Below, piece by piece: positions 26,469 to 36,256 of a DNA stretch of 64,000 bases (within the stretch, counting starts at the first letter, position 1; every line of letters begins with the position of its first letter). Origin of the DNA: Vibrio pomeroyi. Lineage in GTDB: Bacteria > Pseudomonadota > Gammaproteobacteria > Enterobacterales > Vibrionaceae. Location: assembly GCF_024347595.1 (NCBI RefSeq), contig NZ_AP025507.1:1488001-1552000 (forward strand), in the 5' to 3' direction. The notes beneath the pieces are model-generated. The model saw nothing but the letters and a program-made list of their open reading frames with translations, was not told the DNA's origin and made no database searches. Made by a program: the position numbers and the translations under genes.

Positions 26469-27533
26469 ATGACAGAGAACAACAACGCTTCGCAATCAGT
26501 AAGCACAAAAAAACGTAAAAAAGCACCGCTTATTGCTACTGCGATCATGCTGTCATTGGGTTTAGCTGGCGCTGGATATTGGTATGGCTACGGTCAGTAT
26601 TTTGAATCGACCGATAACGCCTACCTACAAGGCGACATCACCAATATTAGCCCTAAAGTGTCTGGCTATATTGTTAAGTCTTACGTGAGTGATAACCAAT
26701 CGGTGAAAGAAGGTGACCTATTGGTTCAAATTGATGACCGTGATTACCAAGCGGCCCTTGCTCAAGCTAATGCCCATTTATCCGTCGTACAATCCGACGT
26801 AAAGAACTTAATCGCTCAACAAACGTTACAACGTAGCAAAATCAACCAAGCAGAAAGTGGCGTCGACTCTGCCGAAGCAGAATATGAACGTGCGATCCAA
26901 CAAGTGCAGCGCTCTCGCAGCTTATTAAAACGCAATTACGCTTCTCAAGATGAAGTCGATAGCATGGTCGCTCAACAAAAAGTGACCCTTGCTGACTTAG
27001 AAGAAGCGAAAGCCAACCTTGTCGCTACCAATGACCAACTCATCGTTATTGCGAGCGAAATTGAGCAAGCCAAAGCCTCAGTAACAGAAGCGCAAGCACA
27101 ACAAGATCAAGCACAGCTCAACCTTGATTACACCAAAGTCTACGCACCTACAGACGGCGTCATTGGTAAACGCAGTGTGCGTGAAGGTTTATTGATTCAA
27201 GCCGGTGCTCCGCTTATGAGTCTAGTGCCTAACAACCAAGTGTGGATTGAAGCAAACTTCAAAGAGACACAACTTAGCGGTATTCACAAAGGTCAAACAG
27301 TTGAAGTCGAGTTAGACGCCTTTCCAGGCCAGCCACTTGAAGGCGTGGTAGACAGCTTCTCCCCTGCTACTGGCGCTAAGTTCGCGCTGCTGCCACCTGA
27401 GAATGCAACCGGTAACTTCACCAAAATTGTTCAACGTGTCCCTGTGAAAATTACCATTCCAGATCAGCAAGAGTTGAAAGGTCGATTGCTGCCTGGTTTG
27501 TCTGTGGTTGCGACCATCGATAAACGAGGCTAG
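26469..27533 (+). CDS. emrA: EmrA-type membrane fusion protein (HlyD family)
   Basis: A 354-residue periplasmic adaptor of a multidrug efflux pump. A single N-terminal membrane helix lies at residues about 20-42. It is followed by a biotinyl-lipoyl-like half (YLQGDITNISPKVSGYIVKSYV), a coiled coil (about 90-205, rich in Gln, Ala and Glu), the second lipoyl half (LDYTKVYAPTDGVIGKRSV) and a beta-barrel domain (VWIEANFKETQL). It should link EmrB to a TolC-like channel, which is not encoded here. The stop lies 3 bases before the emrB start, so the two form an operon. Confidence 0.9.
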   Translation: MTENNNASQSVSTKKRKKAPLIATAIMLSLGLAGAGYWYGYGQYFESTDNAYLQGDITNISPKVSGYIVKSYVSDNQSVKEGDLLVQIDDRDYQAALAQANAHLSVVQSDVKNLIAQQTLQRSKINQAESGVDSAEAEYERAIQQVQRSRSLLKRNYASQDEVDSMVAQQKVTLADLEEAKANLVATNDQLIVIASEIEQAKASVTEAQAQQDQAQLNLDYTKVYAPTDGVIGKRSVREGLLIQAGAPLMSLVPNNQVWIEANFKETQLSGIHKGQTVEVELDAFPGQPLEGVVDSFSPATGAKFALLPPENATGNFTKIVQRVPVKITIPDQQELKGRLLPGLSVVATIDKRG

Positions 27534-27536
27534 ATC

Positions 27537-29087
27537 ATGAGCAGCGCTGGTGTTGTCACCTCAACTCATGATGAGGACAAAGTATCAACTCGCCATTGGA
27601 TCGCCCTATTCGGCGGATTGATTGGTGCGTTTATGGCGATCTTGGATATCCAGATCACCAACTCGTCCCTTAAAGATATTCAAGGTGCCTTGTCTGCAAC
27701 CTTGGATGAAAGCTCATGGATCTCAACCTCTTATCTAGTCGCAGAAATGATCGCCATTCCACTCAGTGGTTGGCTTTCAAAAGCGCTCGGTAAACGCCGT
27801 TATCTCACTTGGACCACGGCAATTTTTACCATTTCATCTCTGCTGTGTTCTTTCTCGTGGAACATGACGTCGATGATCGTGTTCCGTGCGATGCAAGGTT
27901 TTAGTGGTGGTGCATTAATCCCACTCGCGTTCTCCTTGGTTATTCAACTGCTGCCTATTAACAAACGTGCAGTCGGCATGGCACTGTTTGGTGTTACCGC
28001 GACCTTTGCTCCATCTATTGGCCCAACGTTTGGTGGTTGGCTGACCGAGAACTTCTCGTGGCACTATATTTTTTACATCAATATTCCGCCCGCTCTGCTC
28101 GTGATCACCATGATCCGCTATGGCTTGGACGATGAAAAACTCGACCTTGGTACGTTGAAAAAAGCCGACTGGTTCGGCATCGCAACCATGGCACTAGGTT
28201 TAGGTTGCTTGGAAGTCGTGTTAGAAGAAGGCAACCGTGAAGAATGGTTTAGCTCAAGCTTTATCGTTGGCTTGAGTATTGTGTCTGCGGTCAGTTTGGT
28301 TTACTTCGTGATAAACGAGTTGCAACACAAGAAGCCACTGGTGAACTTGCGGCTATTGCGGGATGCGCAGTTTGCGATGTCTTGTATCGCCTATCTGATT
28401 TTAGGTATGGCGTTGCTCGGATCTATCTATGTATTACCGCTGTATTTAACGCAAATCCAGCAATACAACGCGATGGAAATCGGCGAAGTTCTGATGTGGA
28501 TGGGTTTCCCACAACTTCTGATATTCCCAATCGTGCCCAAACTGACTCAAATCATTAAGCCTAAATACTTGGTGACCTTTGGCTTCGCGATGTTCGGTTT
28601 CAGTTGTTACGTGAACACCCACATGACGATCGATTTTGGTGGTCAGCAGTTGATTTTGTCTATGATTCTGCGCGCTATTGGCAGCCCGTTTATTATGGTT
28701 CCGCTGTCTTTGGTGGCCATGAAGAACATCAGCAAAATCGACACACCGGATGCTTCGACTTTAACCAACGTAATGCGCAACCTAGGTGGTGCTTTCAGCA
28801 TAGCGATTATCGCTACGCTACTGGATAACAAAACTCGCGAGCATCTTGCACATATCAAAGAGTCGCTGCCTTCAGTGAGTCAACTTGGTTGGCAAACACT
28901 CAAAGATCAGCAAGCGTTCTTTATCCAATCAGGCAGTGATGCAGCGACAGCAATGCAACAAGCACAGGCAAGCTTACTTGGAACCATGCAACGTGACGCC
29001 GCTATCATGGCCTATAACGATGTGTTCTTAATGATGACGGCATTCTTAGCGTTAGCCGCTGTATTGATTCTGAATATGCGTGATTAG
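27537..29087 (+). CDS. emrB: EmrB/QacA-type DHA2 drug efflux transporter
   Basis: A 516-residue MFS protein of the drug:H+ antiporter-2 type with about 14 membrane segments. The motif LDIQITNSSLKDIQGAL in helix 1 is characteristic of EmrB/FarB/VceB proteins, and WLSKALGKRRYL is motif A. It works with the EmrA-type partner directly upstream to expel drugs or fatty acids; the substrates are not known. A bidirectional terminator follows at 29132. Confidence 0.92.
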   Translation: MSSAGVVTSTHDEDKVSTRHWIALFGGLIGAFMAILDIQITNSSLKDIQGALSATLDESSWISTSYLVAEMIAIPLSGWLSKALGKRRYLTWTTAIFTISSLLCSFSWNMTSMIVFRAMQGFSGGALIPLAFSLVIQLLPINKRAVGMALFGVTATFAPSIGPTFGGWLTENFSWHYIFYINIPPALLVITMIRYGLDDEKLDLGTLKKADWFGIATMALGLGCLEVVLEEGNREEWFSSSFIVGLSIVSAVSLVYFVINELQHKKPLVNLRLLRDAQFAMSCIAYLILGMALLGSIYVLPLYLTQIQQYNAMEIGEVLMWMGFPQLLIFPIVPKLTQIIKPKYLVTFGFAMFGFSCYVNTHMTIDFGGQQLILSMILRAIGSPFIMVPLSLVAMKNISKIDTPDASTLTNVMRNLGGAFSIAIIATLLDNKTREHLAHIKESLPSVSQLGWQTLKDQQAFFIQSGSDAATAMQQAQASLLGTMQRDAAIMAYNDVFLMMTAFLALAAVLILNMRD

Positions 29088-29131
29088 AGCTAAATTGATT
29101 CATCATTCAACTCAGCGAAAGTAAAAACACG

Positions 29132-29163
29132 AAAGCCCGATAACAACTTAGTTATCGGGCTTT
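29132..29163. terminator. Bidirectional intrinsic terminator
   Basis: A 13-bp perfect stem (AAAGCCCGATAAC / GTTATCGGGCTTT) with a 6-base loop, between the converging emrB and the periplasmic binding protein gene. Confidence 0.88.
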
Positions 29164-29189
29164 ATAAATCTGCGTTATAGAATCAGATA

Positions 29190-29600
29190 CTAGTACTTAA
29201 GCAATACTTTAACTTCGCTGGTAAGCGCAGCTTCATCAACATAACCAATCGCGTTCGCGTTTGAAGCGACTTGATTGATCACAGCACTGTAGTCAGCGAC
29301 TTGGATTGGCGCTTCTGCTTTGCCAGTGAACACCAGTCGAGCCCAACCCGATTGCAGTTGAGACTCAGAACGACCCGTTGCTACTTCATGGAAAGCAATT
29401 CGACCTGCAGCGCCATCAACAAGCTCTACAATTTGTGCTCTACTGCCATTACCCAATTGGTTTGAATTGCCCATGAATAATCTTTTCACATCAGCACTGG
29501 TTAACGCATCTACACCTGCGTTATTACCGATAACAACCATACCCGCAGCGGCATTAAATGAAATGAATGTTGCTGCTATAAACGTTACTAACTTTTTCAT
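29190..29600 (-). CDS. Small PstS-like periplasmic substrate-binding protein
   Basis: A 136-residue protein with a signal peptide (residues 1-19, ending AAA). It covers only one lobe of a phosphate-binding-type fold (VVIGNNAGVDALTSADVKRLFMG ... AIGYVDEAALTSEVKVLLKY), and full PstS proteins are twice as long. No permease or ATPase genes are nearby, so import is unlikely. The porin-like gene 9 bases upstream on the same strand and the chemoreceptor beyond suggest a role in sensing or capturing a ligand (inference). Confidence 0.8.
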   Translation of the reverse strand: MKKLVTFIAATFISFNAAAGMVVIGNNAGVDALTSADVKRLFMGNSNQLGNGSRAQIVELVDGAAGRIAFHEVATGRSESQLQSGWARLVFTGKAEAPIQVADYSAVINQVASNANAIGYVDEAALTSEVKVLLKY

Positions 29601-29609
29601 ACTGATACC

Positions 29610-30746
29610 TTAGAATACGAAATCTAACTTAGCTGAATACAAGATTGAGTCATCTTCAAAGAAATTACCCGTTGCGATAAGTGGGTTACTAGTTGTTTCG
29701 ATATTCTCTTGGAAGCCGCCGCTGGTACCTTTGTAGTCAACATAAGTTACATCGACTTTAAGTGACATATTCTTAGCAAAATCCCAACGAGAGCCGACCG
29801 CATAAGATAAACGCTCGTAGTTCATAGCTTCTCTAAGTGACGAAGATGGTAGGTTTACACGCTCTTCGTTATCAGTAGTTTCAACCCAGTTGATAGTGAT
29901 ATAAGGGGTAAACTCATTCACTCTGTAACCAACTAATGTTGAAATAGATTGGTAATCATAGAACTCACCATCTAACTGTACATCTGCGCCTTCGATGTTT
30001 GCGATTAGATCACCGTTGTCGTATTGCGCGCCAATCGAAATAAACTGGCCATCTTTGCTGTCTAACATCTGAGCCATCTTGCAGTAAGTATCAGACGAGC
30101 TATTAAAATCACAAGATGGGTTCGATTCAGCAACAAAGTAAGAACCACGGAACGTCATATCCCCTACGTTCCAGTTCGCACTTACACCCATCAGCTTATC
30201 AAGTTTAACTTCACCAACAATCGAGTCATCTTCGTCAATAGTGCCAATACCAACAACAGGTTGAATCAATAGGCTGGAGTTTTCAAACTCTACAGGAATC
30301 AACAGATCAGCACCGGTATAGCTTTTTAAAACAATATTTTCGTACAGCTCTTGCGAAGGGCGAATCATAGGGTATGCGTAACCAAGATCCGTGTAATCTG
30401 AGTAGAAAAACAGAGGCAGACGTAGCTTACCAGCGCGAGCTGTAAAACTGTCAAAGTCGTATGATGCATACGCCATCTCGATCTTCGGTTCATAATCATA
30501 GCGGCTGTTCGCAACGATCTGGGTAACGAACTTCGCTCTCTCATTCACTTTAAAATCAAACTGAAGCCCAGCAAGTGTCTCTTGTTCCCATTCAAGATTC
30601 TCACTGGTGTATCCTGCGTAATTAACATCATTGTTCGCTTTCCCAATACCTACGGAGCCAAAACCACTGATACTAATATCTTCCATACTTGCAGCATTAA
30701 CACCACAAGCAACACTTACTAAAGCAGCAATTACTGTCTTTTTCAT
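29610..30746 (-). CDS. Porin-like outer membrane beta-barrel protein
   Basis: A 378-residue protein with a signal peptide (residues 1-18, ending VNA). The start chosen is ATG 30746 with GGAG 7 bases upstream rather than the in-frame codon at 30758. The mature part alternates beta strands and ends in Phe (YSAKLDFVF), as porins do. It opens with ISGFGSVGIGKA, resembling phosphate-selective or general porins of the DcaP/OprP type, but the family was not fixed. It is co-directional with the small PstS-like gene (9 bases apart) and probably cotranscribed with it. The 131 bases to the chemoreceptor gene contain a hairpin at 30813. Confidence 0.82.
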   Translation of the reverse strand: MKKTVIAALVSVACGVNAASMEDISISGFGSVGIGKANNDVNYAGYTSENLEWEQETLAGLQFDFKVNERAKFVTQIVANSRYDYEPKIEMAYASYDFDSFTARAGKLRLPLFFYSDYTDLGYAYPMIRPSQELYENIVLKSYTGADLLIPVEFENSSLLIQPVVGIGTIDEDDSIVGEVKLDKLMGVSANWNVGDMTFRGSYFVAESNPSCDFNSSSDTYCKMAQMLDSKDGQFISIGAQYDNGDLIANIEGADVQLDGEFYDYQSISTLVGYRVNEFTPYITINWVETTDNEERVNLPSSSLREAMNYERLSYAVGSRWDFAKNMSLKVDVTYVDYKGTSGGFQENIETTSNPLIATGNFFEDDSILYSAKLDFVF

Positions 30747-30812
30747 AACGAACTCCACAGTTATGTTTTCATTTTTATAATTAGTAGCCCCAAATTCGAG
30801 GCAAACTCCCGC

Positions 30813-30842
30813 TGTTTTTCTTGGTTGTAATCAAGAAAAACA
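30813..30842 (-). terminator. Probable terminator between chemoreceptor and porin genes
   Basis: An 11-bp perfect inverted repeat (TGTTTTTCTTG / CAAGAAAAACA) with an 8-base loop, 36 bases past the chemoreceptor stop. It is AT-rich and could be a weak terminator or allow readthrough into the porin gene. Confidence 0.5.
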
Positions 30843-30877
30843 ACATTTAGAAAAACAGCAGGAAGAATTGAGGGAGA

Positions 30878-32491
30878 TTAACGAATCTTAAAATGACCCG
30901 TTAATTCAGATAAATTTCGTGTGATTTTTTGAATATCTTGCGCGACTGAATCAACTTGTTGAACACTGTCAGTAGTACCTTCAGCCATATCACGAATATC
31001 AGTTACAAACGTTTCAATATGAGACGAGGTTTGCTCTTGCTCTTCAGTTGCCGATGCAATGCTGTCGTTACGTTGACTAATATCCAAAACATCTTTGGTG
31101 ATCTGAATAAGAGACTTCTCCGCGACTAATGACTGTTCAACACAATTCTCAGCTTTGATTGCACTTTCAGAGATAATTTTTGACGCCATTTTTGCTTGCT
31201 CTTGCAATCGAGAAAGCACGGACTGAATCTCTTGTGTAGAGCTTTGCGTTCTTGATGCTAATGTACGAACTTCATCAGCTACAACAGCGAAGCCTCTTCC
31301 CTGCTCACCCGCTCTTGCAGCTTCAATAGCTGCATTTAATGCAAGTAAATTGGTTTGCTCAGCAATTGCGCTGATTGAGTCGAGTATCGATCCTGCGCTT
31401 TGAGTATTGGTATCCAATTGCCCAACCACTTTAGAAGCTTGACGCACATCGGTAGTCAGTTCTTGTACCGCTAGAATGGTACTTTTCACCTGTACTTCGC
31501 CCATAGACGCTTGTTCGCTTGCACTTGTAGCAGACAGCGATGCATCACTTGCATTGTTTGCAATATCTTTAGCCGCGCTAAATAGTTGCAGCAAAGATTG
31601 GGATACCTCCTCAATAGCCACATGTTGGTTCTTAGATAAAGTACGTGTATTTTGGCTTGAACTCACTAAAGAACGCGAAATAGAATCTAACTCCACTACG
31701 TTTTCAATGGTCTCTGTAACATTACGTTGCAGATGAGAAACGAACGCATTAAACGAGTCAACTAATGGTTTAAGTTCATCGTTTTTCTCATGTTTAAGCC
31801 GAATAGTTAAGTCACCTTCGCCTTCCGCTATATCTCTCATTTTATCGCTTATATTGGCTAAGTCTTTACGTATGGCATAGACAACAAACCAACCAAAGAT
31901 ACACAATGAAATCAACGCTAAAATGCCAAGCACTCTCATAATCTGGTTTGAACGAAGATTGTTTTCTTCAAGAGAAGTTACTGAGCTTTCGAAATCAGAA
32001 ATTCGAGCGGCGGAAAAGTCGTTAATACCTTTGGTCAACACTTCCAGTATTTCACTGCTCTGTTTAGCCAGTTGCCCTGCTTCACTCAGTGAAATATCCG
32101 CTTCGATCATCCCTTCAGCTATTCGGTACGCAGAATCAAAATAAGCTTTCGTATTTTCTTGAAGTTCAGAAATTGAATGCTCTATAGATGGGTCTAACTC
32201 AGCCTGTAATTCGAAGTTAGCAAGAATCGCTTTATATGTTGTAACGTTCATTGCTAGCAGTTCTTCATCACCTAGCGTAACAGCTAGATTGAATCGCTCT
32301 GCAAGTTGATCGATTAAAACTTTATTCATTGATGAAGAGTCCATGATTGGATAAATAACTTCATCTATTCGATTCACTTGTTCATTGTTATTACTTAAGG
32401 CCCCCTCACCCACAAATAAAATACTACTGAAGCCAGAAAACGAAAAAAGGCACAAAGCCAAAACTTTATTTTTTATGGAAAGCGAAAACAT
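30878..32491 (-). CDS. Methyl-accepting chemotaxis protein
   Basis: A 537-residue membrane chemoreceptor. One membrane helix lies at residues about 8-28, a helical four-helix-bundle-like periplasmic sensor at about 30-185, the second helix at about 188-210 ([18 protein letters not shown]), then a HAMP domain and the cytoplasmic signalling domain. The signalling tip motif [35 protein letters not shown] is present. The true start is ATG 32491. No pentapeptide for CheR was seen at the C-terminus. The ligand is unknown, but the downstream porin and small binding protein suggest a shared nutrient signal (inference). Confidence 0.93.
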   Translation of the reverse strand: MFSLSIKNKVLALCLFSFSGFSSILFVGEGALSNNNEQVNRIDEVIYPIMDSSSMNKVLIDQLAERFNLAVTLGDEELLAMNVTTYKAILANFELQAELDPSIEHSISELQENTKAYFDSAYRIAEGMIEADISLSEAGQLAKQSSEILEVLTKGINDFSAARISDFESSVTSLEENNLRSNQIMRVLGILALISLCIFGWFVVYAIRKDLANISDKMRDIAEGEGDLTIRLKHEKNDELKPLVDSFNAFVSHLQRNVTETIENVVELDSISRSLVSSSQNTRTLSKNQHVAIEEVSQSLLQLFSAAKDIANNASDASLSATSASEQASMGEVQVKSTILAVQELTTDVRQASKVVGQLDTNTQSAGSILDSISAIAEQTNLLALNAAIEAARAGEQGRGFAVVADEVRTLASRTQSSTQEIQSVLSRLQEQAKMASKIISESAIKAENCVEQSLVAEKSLIQITKDVLDISQRNDSIASATEEQEQTSSHIETFVTDIRDMAEGTTDSVQQVDSVAQDIQKITRNLSELTGHFKIR

Positions 32492-32852
32492 CAAATATCC
32501 TTATAAACGGAATAATACACCGTGTTTTATTTCTAAGAATACTTGTAGGGATACACGTCAACAATTCACATAAAAGATGATCACCACAAATAATTTCGAT
32601 TAAATACATAAGTACGGTAAATAATATGCATCAGGTAAAATAATTATCATTATGATTAGGTACCGATACATAAAGTAAAACAACGATAAAACAGAGGGCT
32701 ATACGCGCTAAAAACTCAATCCAATTAAACTTTTATCCTGTAAATAATCGATATAACAACAAGGACTTAAAGTGATCTCATTAAAGAAGATGCCGTCTTG
32801 ACAATGTGCAACCTGACACCTAAATTAAAAATAACATTTGGTATTGAGGAAA

Positions 32853-34442
32853 ATGGATTTGACCTTACCACCAGACCTACGGGTTTTGATTGTCGACGAC
32901 TCTAAAAGTGCAACGATACTTATCAAGCAACAATTGGCGAGCCTTGGCATTTCGCGCGACTGCATCTTCATTGCAACCGATTATCGACAAGCCATAAAAG
33001 CGGTCGAGACGCACTCTTTTCACGTTCTCCTCATTGATTATCACTTAGAGCAATCATTCACAGGGTTTGAGTTGTTGGGCATTCTTTACCGAAATCGACT
33101 TATTGATCATACGGTTGCGACGATTCTACTTTCCGGTGATATGCGTCAAGAAACAGTTCTAACCGCCCTATCCGGCGAAGCGCATCATTTCATTTCTAAA
33201 CCGATTCACACTCAATCGTTGGGTAAGAAAATCCAAAACGCAGTGTTCGAATCTCAGCAAATTGATCAGCTAAACCGCCTCTATCCGATTAACACACCTG
33301 AAGTGCTCAAACAGGCGCTAGCAATTCCTAATAACCAAGTGAACGTACAATTCGAAGCGACACTGATCGAGCACTTGATTGCGGGTAAAAAATGGGACTT
33401 GCTGTCAAACGTTCTCACGACTTCGAAAACAAAAATGCACCCGACCAAGTTGGTTGCAGAGGCATTAATTTTAGACAGCTTAGGTAAACCGAACCTAGCG
33501 ATAGAGAAACTGCACAATTATTTGATTGTGCAGCCGCTGTCACTAAACGTGATTGATTGCTTAAGCTGTATCTATGAAAAACATAAGATGTTGCTCCCTG
33601 CGCTTAAGCTAGCGATACGAGCATTTGAAATGACGCCGAGCATCAGCCATCGCGCAATCAGAGCGATCGATTTGGCCGAGAACGTCGACAATACGCACAT
33701 GTTGATTAAGCTTGGGGAAATGTATGCAACCCACATTTCGTCTGCCGATATTGATGTGATTAATTCGATTGGCACGCACTACGACTCTTTAAAAGCAACC
33801 TACCAACGAGAAACTCAGACAAGTAACAAACGTATGTTGCTTGAGCACGCCAACCAATTCACTGAGTTGGTGAATTTAAAGCTCCCAGCAAAGCTACAAC
33901 AACAAGTTTTAGCCAGCCTTGCCCTGTTCCAGAGCAGTATATTGTTAATCGAAAACAGCCCATTGGTTGCCCACCAAAAAGTGATACGAGCAACCAAACT
34001 GTTATCGAATCATTTTTTCAACCAACCGACTTCGCTGCTAGCTCAATTGTTGCCTTTGCTTAGCCACTTTGGCGAATATTCGTTGTACCACCTTGTAGCG
34101 GAATGCCTCAAATCTCGTGGGGAGCCAGTACAAGAACAACTGGCGTCAAACACAGCCGACCCGTCCACATGCATCAATATCGGAAATTCGGGGTCGATCC
34201 AAGAATTAAAAGATTACATTCACAATTACCCTTATTCAGTCGCCGCTAAACTTGACTATCTATATGCCGTCAATAACGCTCACATAGAGGTAAACCTTAG
34301 TGACGAATACGTAGAAGAACTGACACAGCTAGAACTTCCACCAAGATGGAACCAATGGATCAGTGATTCATCAAGGTATGGTTTTTCCACTAAGCCACCT
34401 AGCCCATTCTCAACAAGCAGCCGACAGGAGTCTATATGCTAG
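32853..34442 (+). CDS. Response regulator with TPR-like helical repeats
   Basis: A cytoplasmic protein of 529 residues. An intact receiver domain spans residues 8-135, with acidic D15 and D16, phosphoacceptor D62 in LLIDYHL and Lys in HFISKPIH. The rest is helical and TPR-like (for example PNLAIEKLHNYLIVQPLSLNVIDCL). There is no DNA-binding or enzymatic output domain, so it probably acts by protein binding. The start chosen is ATG 32853, after GAGGA. The stop overlaps the Hpt gene by 7 bases, so the two are translationally linked and form a phosphorelay pair. The 361 bases upstream hold divergent promoters for this gene and the chemoreceptor and no gene. Confidence 0.88.
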   Translation: MDLTLPPDLRVLIVDDSKSATILIKQQLASLGISRDCIFIATDYRQAIKAVETHSFHVLLIDYHLEQSFTGFELLGILYRNRLIDHTVATILLSGDMRQETVLTALSGEAHHFISKPIHTQSLGKKIQNAVFESQQIDQLNRLYPINTPEVLKQALAIPNNQVNVQFEATLIEHLIAGKKWDLLSNVLTTSKTKMHPTKLVAEALILDSLGKPNLAIEKLHNYLIVQPLSLNVIDCLSCIYEKHKMLLPALKLAIRAFEMTPSISHRAIRAIDLAENVDNTHMLIKLGEMYATHISSADIDVINSIGTHYDSLKATYQRETQTSNKRMLLEHANQFTELVNLKLPAKLQQQVLASLALFQSSILLIENSPLVAHQKVIRATKLLSNHFFNQPTSLLAQLLPLLSHFGEYSLYHLVAECLKSRGEPVQEQLASNTADPSTCINIGNSGSIQELKDYIHNYPYSVAAKLDYLYAVNNAHIEVNLSDEYVEELTQLELPPRWNQWISDSSRYGFSTKPPSPFSTSSRQESIC

Positions 34443-34768
34443 ATTTTGATGCTTTAAATGCCTACTTAGATAATGACAGAGAAGTGATTTACGCTGTGCT
34501 GTCGACTTACCAAGAAGACCATGGCAATTCACTCGAAGAGATAGAAGAATTAGTACAACAACAAGATTGGGGCAAGCTTCATTTCACTGTGCATACCTTG
34601 AAAGGCATATTAGCCAGCTTTGGCGAAGAGACTGCTACAGTGGCCTTAGAAAGAGTCGAACAAAACACACTCAATAAGCTTGCGCCACAAGACGACGATC
34701 TCTCCGTTATCTACAGCGAGATGAAGATCATAAACCAGCAAATCGACGAAGTACTTGCCACTTACTAG
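34436..34768 (+). CDS. Histidine phosphotransfer (Hpt) domain protein
   Basis: A 110-residue single-domain Hpt protein. His53 in FTVHTLKGILASFG is the phosphate carrier, in the normal context H-x-L-K-G. It begins inside the end of the receiver-TPR gene. It can pass phosphate between receivers, either its operon partner or the intact C-terminal receiver of the hybrid protein at 60836 (inference). No kinase lies adjacent. The 432-base gap to the sigma factor gene (34769-35200) is AT-rich and shows no further gene or clear terminator. Confidence 0.92.
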   Translation: MLDFDALNAYLDNDREVIYAVLSTYQEDHGNSLEEIEELVQQQDWGKLHFTVHTLKGILASFGEETATVALERVEQNTLNKLAPQDDDLSVIYSEMKIINQQIDEVLATY

Positions 34769-35200
34769 TCTATGCATTGAGCTTTCAAGCACCGCTTTTT
34801 AAGCTTTGTGTAGCGGTCAATATCCACAGAACAGGTCTGAGAGCTGAGGGACTTTGGAAACATGGAACCTCGACTCTTGCCATTTTCGCCTCATTTCCCC
34901 TACCAATTATATAGCTGACTCACACCTATAAATTCACTCAATTTATCTACATGCGCCAATGCATAATACATGCTTTATAAACCATGCATCCTCATGTTTT
35001 AGTTGAAATAACGCCCCACTCAATAAGATGCAACGTAGTTAAATATTTGTAGGTATTTTTGTGACAAAAACATATGAAATTGCATTTTATTTATTGGTAA
35101 AGGAGAAAGTGTTATCTACACTCTAATGAAACCAAGCGTTAATCACTTGGTGGCATAATAATAAAATAAAACGTTCAGTCGGCTAGATAAGGACAAGGAA

Positions 35201-36097
35201 ATGAACAATGACAGTTTTGCTGCGTTTCAGGGGCTCACGGATGACACACCCATTAAAGAATCATTTTCTGCCAACGCAGAACCTTATGCTCACTATCTAA
35301 AGGATATTGTGGGTATTGATCTGTTGTCGCGTGAAGATGAACTTTATTACGCGAAATTGAATCGTGCGGGAAATAAACAAGCACGCGACGTAATGATCGA
35401 ATCGAACCTGCGCCTTGTGGTAAAAATCGCGAAAAGTTACCTAAAGCGTAAAGGCAACAACTTCACGCTGCTCGACCTTATCGAAGAAGGCAATATCGGT
35501 CTTATTAAGGCTATTGATAAATACGATCCAGAACCTGGCTATCGTTTTTCGACCTATGCCGTGTGGTGGATTCGCGAAAACATTGAAGCCGCTTTAATGA
35601 ACAAAGGACGTACTGTCCGCTTACCTGCTCATGTCTGTAAAGAGATTAATAGCCTTGCCTCAAAGAAGCTCGATGTCAGCAAAAAGATGAGCAAAGAGAT
35701 CTCAATCTCCGAGCTATCGAACAGCTCTGGCGTAAAAGCTGAACGTGTCGATCAACTGGTCGCATTAAGCGGGTTTATTGACGTAACAACAACCGTAAGT
35801 ATCAGCCATGCTCCGCTCGTGTTAGAACAATGCGAAAGCGAATACATCCCCGACCCTCAACAAGACTGTGAAGATCAATCATTCACACACGCGCTTGAAG
35901 AGATCATCAACACATTGCCACCGAAATTGCAGAAGGTGCTCATTCATCGTTTCGGCTTCTTCGATAACAAAGTAAAAACGTTATCTGAGGTTGGACAAAT
36001 GCTGGATGTGAATGTGTCTAATGAGCGTGTCAGGCAGATGCAGAAAGAAGCAGTCGAGAGAATTCAAAAGCGACTTAAATTCGATGGTTGGGTCTAA
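35201..36097 (+). CDS. RpoS-like alternative sigma factor (RpoQ-like)
   Basis: A sigma-70-family protein of 298 residues, shorter than typical RpoS (about 330). Region 1.2 begins at YLKDIVGIDLLSREDE. Region 2 is strongly conserved (SNLRLVVKIAKSYLKRKG, DLIEEGNIGLIKAIDKYDPEPGYRFSTYAVWWIRENIE). Region 4.2 contains VSNERVRQMQKEAVERIQKRL. Region 1.1 is absent. Vibrios have a second RpoS-like factor called RpoQ, tied in V. fischeri to the polysaccharide/biofilm regulators; this gene fits that type, but identity to rpoQ was not proven. It lies beside an Hpt/receiver pair and the giant adhesin, which it may control (inference). A GGACAAGGA site precedes ATG 35201. Confidence 0.85.
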   Translation: MNNDSFAAFQGLTDDTPIKESFSANAEPYAHYLKDIVGIDLLSREDELYYAKLNRAGNKQARDVMIESNLRLVVKIAKSYLKRKGNNFTLLDLIEEGNIGLIKAIDKYDPEPGYRFSTYAVWWIRENIEAALMNKGRTVRLPAHVCKEINSLASKKLDVSKKMSKEISISELSNSSGVKAERVDQLVALSGFIDVTTTVSISHAPLVLEQCESEYIPDPQQDCEDQSFTHALEEIINTLPPKLQKVLIHRFGFFDNKVKTLSEVGQMLDVNVSNERVRQMQKEAVERIQKRLKFDGWV

Positions 36098-36191
36098 ATA
36101 ATTTAGCCACTGGGAAGATCAGCAAACGAGCAAACAAAACTGATCGGCTAGAACGCTGAATAGCTAGATTAGACATTTAAAGAATAATCAT

Positions 36192-36217
36192 AAGGGTGAG
36201 CTTTCAAGCTTGCCCTT
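36192..36217 (+). terminator. Intrinsic terminator after the sigma factor gene
   Basis: A 12-bp stem with one G-U pair (AAGGGTGAGCTT / AAGCTTGCCCTT) and a minimal loop followed by TTTTT. It may also serve the minus-strand gene at 36257. Confidence 0.85.
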
Positions 36218-36256
36218 TTTGTTGGATAACAAACTTAGCGAGTTGCACCGGCGTAT

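Noticed and set aside
32637..32660. AT-rich TAATTATCATTATGATTA stretch as a Fur box
   Set aside because: It matches the 7-1-7 consensus only partly, is in AT-rich DNA and lies about 150 bases from the nearest start; too weak to call.
35030..35110. Sigma-54 promoter (GG-N10-GC) before the sigma factor gene
   Set aside because: A TTGCA is present but no GG is found at the required distance upstream.
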